From contig SMSO01000025.1 of assembly GCA_004764695.1 (NCBI GenBank), forward strand, positions 4,256,862 through 4,320,861: DNA of 64,000 nucleotides, written 5' to 3'. Shown in pieces: positions 56,492 through 64,000 of the stretch. The stretch comes from Schizochytrium sp. TIO01. Its lineage: Eukaryota > Sar > Bigyra > Thraustochytrida > Thraustochytriidae. The notes under the pieces are model-generated. The model was not told where the DNA came from, did not search any database, and worked only from the letters and a program-made list of their open reading frames with translations. Position numbers and translations under genes: made by a program. Each line of letters begins with the position of its first letter. Position 1 is the stretch's first letter.

Positions 56492-57730
56492 ATGAGGCCT
56501 CGTGAGCTCTTCGTGAGCACTGCCCATGGTCTGGAGCGTTTGACAAAGCGTGAGCTAGAGCTTATTCCGTTTGGCACCTTGCCTCAGCCTGCAACTTCCC
56601 CTGCGGGCGTGAACTACTTGGGCCATGATCAAGCCATCTTCAGGACGAACCTGTGGCTACGAACGGGCTCGGCGTTGCTCGTTCGTGTGGGACGTGGAAA
56701 GGCTGAGTTTGAGAAAGAACTGGTGACTAATTTGAGGAAACTAGACTGGGGAGCGTACTTGCAGCCGGACGACACCAAGATCAAGGTTCGGGCCACCTCG
56801 CGCAAGTCCAAGCTCATCAACACGAGCCTTATCCACGACGCGGTTTTGACATCGCTCAATAGGTATCACAATGAAAGCTCTGAGAACGAGCAGGAGATTC
56901 ACATTGCCTTCAATAATGACCATTATGTGGTGTCAATAAACAGTAGCGGTGACAACTTGCACAAGCGCCACTACCGCCAGGACGTCGCCACGCCTATGCC
57001 TCTGCGCGAGTTTGTCGCAGCAGCCATGCACCTGAGCACATGGGCTGCGGACAGGGCAGACGCTAGAGACCCACCGTTAGCTACGATCATGGACCCGTTT
57101 TGTGGCTCTGGAACTGTGGCCATTGAAGCAGCACTTCTCATGTCTGGCTGTGCCCCAGGACTAGTGCGGATACAGAACCATCCAAGTCGCGCGTTCCCAT
57201 TTGTGGATTGGCCTTCATTTGACCAAACCAAATTCCAAAACATCGTTGAAGAAGCAGAGTCGCTTCGCATTGAAACCCCGCCCACTGGCGAGCCGGTGAT
57301 TTTCGGCTTTGATGCGAGCCGACCTGCAGTGGAGATTGCAAGGAAGTGTGCCGCACATGCTGGCGTTCAGGCCTGGTGCCAGTTCGAGCAAAACGATATT
57401 CTCACGCAGGGCCTTCCTGAGGTGAAGGCAATGCCTAACCATGCCAAATGCGTAAGTACTAACCCCCCGTATGGACCCCGTTTTAAAGAAAGCATCCCCC
57501 CACTCTACGCCAAGTTCGGTTCAGAGATGAAAAAGAAGTATGCCGGATGGCAGTTAGCTCTTTATGTCCCGTCAGACAAGTGGTCACGTCAGAATGTCTC
57601 ATTAATCTCGCCACACGCGTACCACAAAAATACAACTCAACAGCTGATTATGGGTAATCGCAAAATGCGCATCCTTGACATTCACGAATTTGAAGGAAAA
57701 TCCACTAATAATGATGAAAAACAAACATAA
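56492..57730 (+). CDS. THUMP/RlmL-like RNA methyltransferase
   Basis: The 412-residue protein begins with the RlmL/YcbY-like N-terminal region (ELFVSTAHGLERLTKREL) and a THUMP-like part to about residue 155. The conserved LHKRHYR at 156-162 follows. The class I methyltransferase domain has DPFCGSGT at 201-208, FDAS for the ribose-binding acid at 273-276, and NPPYG at 324-328. NPPY marks enzymes that methylate an amino group, here probably N2 of guanine in rRNA or tRNA, using S-adenosylmethionine. The bacterial enzyme RlmL makes m2G2445 in 23S rRNA; eukaryotic relatives are less well defined. The ATG at 56492 is used because the frame starts six codons earlier only at TTG. The exact RNA target and compartment are unknown; no clear organellar presequence is seen. 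Confidence 0.9.
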   Translation: MRPRELFVSTAHGLERLTKRELELIPFGTLPQPATSPAGVNYLGHDQAIFRTNLWLRTGSALLVRVGRGKAEFEKELVTNLRKLDWGAYLQPDDTKIKVRATSRKSKLINTSLIHDAVLTSLNRYHNESSENEQEIHIAFNNDHYVVSINSSGDNLHKRHYRQDVATPMPLREFVAAAMHLSTWAADRADARDPPLATIMDPFCGSGTVAIEAALLMSGCAPGLVRIQNHPSRAFPFVDWPSFDQTKFQNIVEEAESLRIETPPTGEPVIFGFDASRPAVEIARKCAAHAGVQAWCQFEQNDILTQGLPEVKAMPNHAKCVSTNPPYGPRFKESIPPLYAKFGSEMKKKYAGWQLALYVPSDKWSRQNVSLISPHAYHKNTTQQLIMGNRKMRILDIHEFEGKSTNNDEKQT

Positions 57731-58342
57731 ATTTTAGTTCTTGTCCTTTAGTTTCTTCCTTTGTTTATGCAAGTTCATTAATTAAGTATTTGAAGAATGA
57801 TATGGCTATAATGGTACACATTTTTTCCAAATGCAGTTTTAACTTCTCTTAAATAGAAAAGGATCAAAATTAGACTGTGGAGAGGAAACTATCTTTTGAT
57901 AAATCTGCTAAGAAGTGGTGTATTGTCTGCAAGGATATTCCAGTAGTGTCTTGAAAGAATCCTCTATTTAATATTTTATTTTTCAATTTTTAACATTTCA
58001 CTGCTGAGCGACTAATTGATTGCACTGATCAAGTATTGAATCAGTCGTGACAGATGCTTGAGCTGCTTTCTATTTGATATTATTGTTCCTTCAACGGCAA
58101 CTACCCATAATTGACACTTTCCCATATTCAACATTGTTCAGTACTTTGAAAACGCTCTACAAATTGTTGAGACTTGCAACTTTGAATTTGTCCGGAGCAT
58201 AACTACCAAGCCTCAACAAATACAGGTGCACTTTAGATCGTCGTTCATGCTGGCATTCTTTCAATCAATTGTTGTTTCGAATCACCAGTTTCAAGTGACA
58301 GCTTTTTTTTTTAGTCTCTGCTAATATAAAATTATTTAGTTC
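57731..58342. other. Convergent AT-rich spacer
   Basis: Two 3' UTRs meet here. I see no repeat or gene. Confidence 0.65.
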
Positions 58343-61300
58343 TTAGGTTTTCTTTTCATTTTCGAGCAAAATCACGTTGGCAAGGTTTGGATAGTCTTCA
58401 AAAAGGGTTGCCGGAAAAGCGACAAGAAGAAATTGTATATCTTGCATTTTCCGATTGACCTGAACATAGCGCTTGAACACAAAGAATGACCCAATTATTA
58501 GAAGTACCCAGTATACGCATAGTATATATCTGCCTCGATAGATTTGAGTCTCAACGAGATCCTCAAAATATTCTCGGAAGTATGTCATCGATTGCTCCAA
58601 TGCCTCAGCCATTACCTGGATTGAAATTTGCGACTCGGCAAGTGTGACAAGCGGTTGATCCATACCGCCAGAAAGTGAGATGAATTGTTCCATCAATGTT
58701 GCACTTGATTCTGTATTGTTTTCCAAGATTGCAGAAAAGGATAGGTTTGCCATCTCCTTGAAAAGCGACATTCCTCGTTGAAGACCAGTATCCATAGCTT
58801 CACTCATTGAGTTGTCTGGATATAATGTGCATGTCTCAAGACATGCAGATTCAAATAAAAGACTATACTGATTTGGGAAGGTTGACTGATCTTGCACTGC
58901 TTGAATACCTTCCGTCTCGTTTCCGTAGGTTAAAGTATAATCCAAGTGGGTAACATCCTTGAATGCAGAAGCTGCATATTCCCATTTTTCTGTGTCCTTC
59001 TCATACCATGCACTCCATGAGGCCTCAACATCTTCAAACAAACCATCTTCCATATAGAACATTGTCAAATGGGTCTTAGCCCATCTCTCACCTGCTGCAT
59101 TCACCATCTTTCCAAGTGAGAGACGCTCCGACAGCGAAGCATCCTCTACATAAAATGCAATCACAACATAAAGTAGAGTGACCAGGAAGGGAGCACTTTG
59201 GAGTGTTACGAGGGATACTACTGTAAACTGGAGCTTCCGACGCTCGTGTACCTCTCTCTTCTTGCGCTTGCTCACTCGAGCTTGATGGGCTGGTACAACC
59301 CGAACTTCACGCTTCGGTGAAAATGTTACTCTCGAGCCACGTTTATGCGAAGGTTCCGAGTCCTCGAGAAATGACTTATCTGAACCTTGACGCCCAAACT
59401 TGTCTCGGTTGCTTTGCTTCATTATTTCAATCTCCTCTGCCACCGACCGTTCGGCAATGCTCTGTGCGCCTGGAGGAATTGGCTGGTCATCATGACTCTC
59501 TTCGCCATCATCAAAATCATAATCGAATTCCTCCCTAAGGCGCTCTCTCACAGTGGTGCAACGTTCTTGTGCTTCTGTGAAGACCCGCTTCAAGCTTCGA
59601 CGTGGCACCTTAAACAAGGTTTTACAGCTTGTCTCGTATGACACATACGCCTCGCGGATTGTTGGAACTGTTACAAAGATTGTAAAGAGCAAAAATGCAG
59701 TACCTGTAGCAATGACGTTAGACCACTCATAATCACGAATAGATTCCAGCTCTGATGCAGCAATATTAGCATAGTAGCCACTGGCGAGATTAGAGCCCTC
59801 AAAAGTCTCCACGGCAGCATTATTTAAAACATATTGACACGCACTGTCACATGTATATGAGCTAAAATCGTCGTCTATACTTTCGAGAATTGCATATACA
59901 CTCGTAATGACTTGATGCACTGCCAACCATAAACTAGTGTATGAGAAACCAGTCCGTGCGTCCTCAAAAACTTTGATTGTAGGCTCAGAATTGAGTTCTG
60001 TCAATTGCTCGTAGCCATCATTTACGCTAGATTCTGTCACGGAGAGATGCAGTGCCAAAAGCTCTGTGGAATCATTCCGTAGATACTCTAAGAATGCACT
60101 AGCACTTGACTCTGAAATGTTATATTTTATGCCATGATTCAGGCCGTTCACCATGACAGCAAGGTCGATTAAGTAATAGCTACGTTTCACTGAGTTGCTG
60201 ACCTGGGTGATTGCTTCTTTCCCGTTCGCGTATGCGCTTTTGCGCAAAAACCACTCCATCACCGTTAAGGCAAAGCAAATACTTGCTGCTAAAATTGTTA
60301 AACGTCTGTACTGATGCACTTGCTTTCCTTTTCTTGCCATACCTCTTTGGACTCGCTCATAAACTGAGCGCTTGCGCCCGACCGTGGAATTCATCTCTGA
60401 AGATCCTAATGAGTGAGTTTCGTCTTCATGGTCATGCTCTTCGTCCAATGCCAAGGCATCAGCAAAATCATCCATCGAAGGGCGCTTTCCTTTTGAAATC
60501 TGAGTTTGAGGCCCACTTCGAACGAGTTGGGGCTGTCCCTCTGCTCCGACACTCCTATAGGATAGCGGGGCAACAGCAGCTTCGCCTGAAACATTGCTAT
60601 TGGCCTCTAAATAGCGTTTTCTCCCGAGAGTGCCGAACCGAGGTAGCTTGCGTGAGGCTGACCGAAAAGAGGTTTGCAAGTTTCCAACATTTCGATGCGG
60701 AATCAGGATACTCTCAGCTTCATCTTCAATATCGTAATCTTGAGATAACTCATCACTGTCTTTCGAGGGTTGTTTCTTTGTATCGTTTTTGGTACTTGCG
60801 TTGTCAAGACTTGCATTGGCAACACTGTCAGCGTCATTGAATGATCGACCTTGAGAGATATCATCAATCTCATCCTCAGCGGGTGTTCGAAGCTCATTAT
60901 GAACTTGAGTTAAAACTTTGCCAGTTGCATAATTGCTGTCTCCAGTTCTGGGAGAGTTATCAACTACGATTGGCGGAGCTGGGCTCTTTTCGTCATCGCT
61001 GGGCGCGGCTTCAATCGGCGATAAAGCTTGGTTTTGCTGGCGGATATTTTCGAGAAGACTGAATTTACGTGGCAAAGCATCCGTGCTGTATGCAACCGAA
61101 GAATCATCTCCAGGAGGCGCGAGCGCGAGTTCCATGTCGATCGTAAAAAGAGCGATGTCAATTTTCATCTCTGGTTTGTCCTTGTAAGCTGGCACCTCTT
61201 TATGAATGATCTTGGACTCAACCGTATAGTTTATTCCGTTGATCTTCATCGTACCTTCGCTGTCAGACGAAACAAGGTGCTTGAAGCTAGCTTTCTCAGT

Positions 61301-63526
61301 ATCGCCGTTCTCCATATACATTTTTAAGCTACCCATGTGCTCGTGTCGGTCCGGAACGGGGACTTGAAATACTTTGGTATAAGCTCCCTTCGACGCGAAA
61401 AGTATATTCAAAGTATTTCTGTCGATACAGAAGAAGTCCTGCTTTTCTACTCGTTTACGGAACAACTGTCCATGAAAAACGACCTCGCCAGATTGTTGAT
61501 CAATCTCAGATGTCACTTCTAGATGCGTTGCAATTGCGTAACCTGCAGAGTGCAGAGACCATACCTCTATCCGTCTCTGAAGAAATTCAGTAGTCATATT
61601 TAAGTGCCGAGCCAAAAATGCATCATGCATTCGATCATATGGGTAAGGAACGATTTTATTGATCGATTGACCAACCAGTTCATCAACGTTATTGTAACCA
61701 AGCATCTTACATAAGTTAGAACTCACCGCACGAATAATGCCGAGACTAGCTTCTTCACCACTGAGTGTCATTGTACCGTGAATGGTATTCTTTACATTGG
61801 TAATCCCAATGCCATCAGCACGATCAGCTTCTTCTTCAAGGGCAATAGCCTGGTCCATAAGTGCACCAGCCATAAATTTGTCGTTAATGACGAATTCAAG
61901 GTACATACTATACAAACGGAAAACAATGGGGGAGTCATTTGTAATCCTCATGAGCTGTTCAAGATGAAAATTTGCATTGTCAGATGCCCGACGGAGTTTA
62001 TGAGCTAGACGCAACAAACTCTCCCGATTGTGCGAACCCGACTTCAAGTGGCGGAGTACAGATACAATGTTGTCCATTGCCTGCAAGACTGTTTGCTGAG
62101 CCTGATTGATATGATTATCGAAGGCCATGAAATTGATGGCGCCGCCCCCTTCCACGCCTGTGTTTCTTGCTGTTTCTTGGTCAAGCTGATGCTTGAAAAT
62201 AACAAAGCGCTCATCAAAATGAAGATCAAGGCTTTTGCATTTTTGCATATATCTTTCAGAACGCAATGTGTCATTCCCGCACTCACGCAGAACAGTAGCT
62301 ACTTGAATTGCGATATAGGCACTCTTTGGAAAGTGAGTCTCGACGAGTGCAAGATATGCACCACGGCTCTTTTCCCAAGGAGTATGAGGTAACGGGTGAT
62401 GCAATCGCACGATCAGTTCACCAATCATGGGTGAGTCGACGACCGAAAGCTGTATGTGCTTTAATCTGCGAATACGCATCTCGATGAGCGAATCACACAC
62501 AAAGAAACATAGAGGGGCACCGACAGCAAATGCCATGAAGGCACCAAACCGCTCTTGGTCGTCTGTATAAGCCAACATTTCAATGACGAGACATAACGTC
62601 GAGAAAAAAAATGTTCCATAAACCGCCATCGAAATTTTGTTCAATGTCATGTGGTAGAACGGAAGATAATAATGGTAACCCACGGCCAGTAATAAAGCAC
62701 TCAAGACAATTTGTACAGCTAGAATTATGGGGTTGTCAGACCCGATCGCAACAAAAGTGAAACTCATTAAACCTCTGAGAGCAAGGGAAAGTGCGTGAAG
62801 CCGTCCATGGACTTTAGCCCCAAGGTCGCCACTTGCAGGGTTACGTTCAATTATGACCAGTACAGCCATGCCTGAAATTGTCATGAAAATAATGATTAGA
62901 ACGGCAACTACCGTGCTTAGAATTATGTGAATTGTTGCGCCGCATGTAATGCTTTCACTCAGCTTTGTTGTGCATTGAAAAATCTGCAAGAGGGAATCCA
63001 ATGCTGGTACGTAGAGAACTGTTGTCAAAAGATCCAATGCTATTCTTAAAGGACCAAGCAGCCAGAGTTGCTTTACACCTTCTGTAGCGAATGCATACCC
63101 TACGTATCCTACAACACCGAACGTGCAGGTTACGAATGCGAAGCTTCCCATGAACATGGTCAAAGTGAAGCTTGAGGTTGTTGATGAAATGAAGGAAAGG
63201 TTGCTTGCCTCTAAAATTGGAACAAACTTTTCTTCGACCCAGTCTGACCATGGGAATCCTGCTGATGTATTGAATGTGAAAGATAAGAGCTGGAGAAGGT
63301 TCATAAACTCAATACCCAGAGTAAACCAAATCGATGTTTTGTTTTGCCCTTTTTGCAAGAGGCTAAGGACACCAAGCAGTCCAAATTGAAACTTGCCCAA
63401 CAGTGAACCATATTTGCGAACGTTGCTAATTTCTCCACCAAAGTCGGTCTTCGCTTGGTCTAAGCCGAGGGCTTCATTCAGATATTTGCGCGGGTGAGAT
63501 TTATCAATCATCCTCGAACCTTTCAT
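58343..63526 (-). CDS. Giant multi-spanning membrane protein with PAS domain (TmcB/TmcC-like)
   Basis: This 1,727-residue protein starts at the ATG at 63526. Residues 45-345 contain about eight hydrophobic helices. Residues 380-570 are helical and resemble the TmcB/TmcC TPR-like region of ciliate and oomycete proteins. A PAS-like domain lies at about 583-690 (NLCKMLGYNNVDELVGQSI). A long acidic/Ser-rich segment follows (about 800-1060). The second half has four more well-separated hydrophobic helices. Two extracytoplasmic loops of about 140-200 residues lie between them (one with NISESSASAF, the other with YTLTYGNETEG). No ion-channel filter, kinase or cyclase motif is visible. The family is usually regarded as sensory, with PAS reading a cofactor or ligand. 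What it senses and what it controls are unknown. The long single exon is intact. Confidence 0.85.
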   Translation of the reverse strand: MKGSRMIDKSHPRKYLNEALGLDQAKTDFGGEISNVRKYGSLLGKFQFGLLGVLSLLQKGQNKTSIWFTLGIEFMNLLQLLSFTFNTSAGFPWSDWVEEKFVPILEASNLSFISSTTSSFTLTMFMGSFAFVTCTFGVVGYVGYAFATEGVKQLWLLGPLRIALDLLTTVLYVPALDSLLQIFQCTTKLSESITCGATIHIILSTVVAVLIIIFMTISGMAVLVIIERNPASGDLGAKVHGRLHALSLALRGLMSFTFVAIGSDNPIILAVQIVLSALLLAVGYHYYLPFYHMTLNKISMAVYGTFFFSTLCLVIEMLAYTDDQERFGAFMAFAVGAPLCFFVCDSLIEMRIRRLKHIQLSVVDSPMIGELIVRLHHPLPHTPWEKSRGAYLALVETHFPKSAYIAIQVATVLRECGNDTLRSERYMQKCKSLDLHFDERFVIFKHQLDQETARNTGVEGGGAINFMAFDNHINQAQQTVLQAMDNIVSVLRHLKSGSHNRESLLRLAHKLRRASDNANFHLEQLMRITNDSPIVFRLYSMYLEFVINDKFMAGALMDQAIALEEEADRADGIGITNVKNTIHGTMTLSGEEASLGIIRAVSSNLCKMLGYNNVDELVGQSINKIVPYPYDRMHDAFLARHLNMTTEFLQRRIEVWSLHSAGYAIATHLEVTSEIDQQSGEVVFHGQLFRKRVEKQDFFCIDRNTLNILFASKGAYTKVFQVPVPDRHEHMGSLKMYMENGDTEKASFKHLVSSDSEGTMKINGINYTVESKIIHKEVPAYKDKPEMKIDIALFTIDMELALAPPGDDSSVAYSTDALPRKFSLLENIRQQNQALSPIEAAPSDDEKSPAPPIVVDNSPRTGDSNYATGKVLTQVHNELRTPAEDEIDDISQGRSFNDADSVANASLDNASTKNDTKKQPSKDSDELSQDYDIEDEAESILIPHRNVGNLQTSFRSASRKLPRFGTLGRKRYLEANSNVSGEAAVAPLSYRSVGAEGQPQLVRSGPQTQISKGKRPSMDDFADALALDEEHDHEDETHSLGSSEMNSTVGRKRSVYERVQRGMARKGKQVHQYRRLTILAASICFALTVMEWFLRKSAYANGKEAITQVSNSVKRSYYLIDLAVMVNGLNHGIKYNISESSASAFLEYLRNDSTELLALHLSVTESSVNDGYEQLTELNSEPTIKVFEDARTGFSYTSLWLAVHQVITSVYAILESIDDDFSSYTCDSACQYVLNNAAVETFEGSNLASGYYANIAASELESIRDYEWSNVIATGTAFLLFTIFVTVPTIREAYVSYETSCKTLFKVPRRSLKRVFTEAQERCTTVRERLREEFDYDFDDGEESHDDQPIPPGAQSIAERSVAEEIEIMKQSNRDKFGRQGSDKSFLEDSEPSHKRGSRVTFSPKREVRVVPAHQARVSKRKKREVHERRKLQFTVVSLVTLQSAPFLVTLLYVVIAFYVEDASLSERLSLGKMVNAAGERWAKTHLTMFYMEDGLFEDVEASWSAWYEKDTEKWEYAASAFKDVTHLDYTLTYGNETEGIQAVQDQSTFPNQYSLLFESACLETCTLYPDNSMSEAMDTGLQRGMSLFKEMANLSFSAILENNTESSATLMEQFISLSGGMDQPLVTLAESQISIQVMAEALEQSMTYFREYFEDLVETQIYRGRYILCVYWVLLIIGSFFVFKRYVQVNRKMQDIQFLLVAFPATLFEDYPNLANVILLENEKKT

Positions 63527-64000
63527 TAATTGCTTCGTGGAAGGCTCAACCTAAACAGCTGCCCGCTCCAGAGCAGCAGCGGCAGCAGCAGTAGCTGCAG
63601 CACCCTTGCCGCAGCGTTTGTGCTTTGCTAATAAACACACGTGGTCCCCGTTGATACTGTTCCGTTAGTCACTACTATCGCTTTCCAAGGTGGGAGTACG
63701 AGCAGTCAGACGCTCGAAGTAACAGCTTACAAGCCTCGCTACTGTTCTACCCAAAGGCCTGAAAGAGCAACCACCACGCTTATCTACGCGCGAATGGATG
63801 GCACAAACTAGCCTGGGCAAGCCTAGGTGAATTAGGCAAGCTCTTGATTTGCCTTTCTGCACAGGATTCTAGCCTCAAAGCAGCACGAGGTATCTATCCT
63901 CTGCACTTGCTCAACGATGTCAATTCTCAATCGCCAAATTTTGGCAAGACAAGACAAGACAAGACAATACCTGACTGAATGCCAGTGCTTGTCTAGGCAC
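63527..64000. other. Upstream region of the PAS protein gene
   Basis: A CAG-rich run lies at about 63571-63602. An (AAGAC)n tract lies at about 63945-63968. No gene is seen before the window end. Confidence 0.6.
63945..63968. repeat. (AAGAC)n pentanucleotide tract
   Basis: About four AAGAC units in non-coding DNA near the right edge. Confidence 0.85.

Overview
The window is nuclear DNA of a unicellular eukaryote. All protein families recognised are eukaryotic (UBE2D-type E2, Rab2, TBC RabGAP, cytosolic-type PheRS beta, RasGAP-like, MORN repeats). Genes are mostly single-exon, and spacers are long (0.6-5 kb) and rich in microsatellites. Seventeen protein genes are supported. Large PAS/TmcB-like membrane proteins, a class C-type 7TM receptor carrying a bacterial solute-binding domain, and a MORN-adenylate kinase fit a stramenopile protist. 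A labyrinthulomycete (thraustochytrid) is my best guess, but that is inference from gene content. I found no rRNA, tRNA, CRISPR array, plasmid/viral gene or intact transposon.

Layout. 1-9.5 kb: UBE2D-type ubiquitin-conjugating enzyme (+), convergent with a multi-spanning membrane RING protein (-), then a TBC RabGAP (+). 13.3-17.7 kb: a receptor fusing a PhnD/TtrS-like domain to a class C 7TM bundle (+), and Rab2 (-). 21.3-29.5 kb: PheRS beta interrupted by a 1-nt frameshift (-), and two coiled-coil proteins of unknown function, one ending in a CaaX box. 29.5-34.5 kb: a gene-free stretch with palindromes and recurring short motifs. 34.5-44.1 kb: a small basic/acidic protein, 3-isopropylmalate dehydrogenase with one clear intron, a tetraspanin-like Cys-rich membrane protein whose last helix lies in another frame, a HAD phosphatase, and a MORN-adenylate kinase. 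46.0-57.7 kb: a UPF0652/DUF2009 protein, a RasGAP-like protein and a THUMP/RlmL-like RNA methyltransferase. 58.3-63.5 kb: a 1,727-residue multi-spanning PAS protein on the minus strand.

How the genes relate. Genes alternate strand and do not form operons. Loose themes are membrane trafficking (Rab2, TBC RabGAP), small-GTPase signalling (RasGAP-like), ubiquitination (the neighbouring E2 and membrane RING E3) and environmental sensing (the receptor and the PAS protein). The most unusual item is the receptor at 13.3-16.2 kb, which joins the sensor domain of a bacterial two-component kinase to a eukaryotic G-protein-coupled receptor core.

Genes are usually given with the first in-frame ATG, because several open frames extend upstream only through TTG or GTG codons. 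Three gene models (leuB, 39.1-40.1 kb, 34.5-35.3 kb) need introns or a frame change that I worked out by eye. Several spacers hold coding-like frames broken by stops, recorded as low-confidence remnants.
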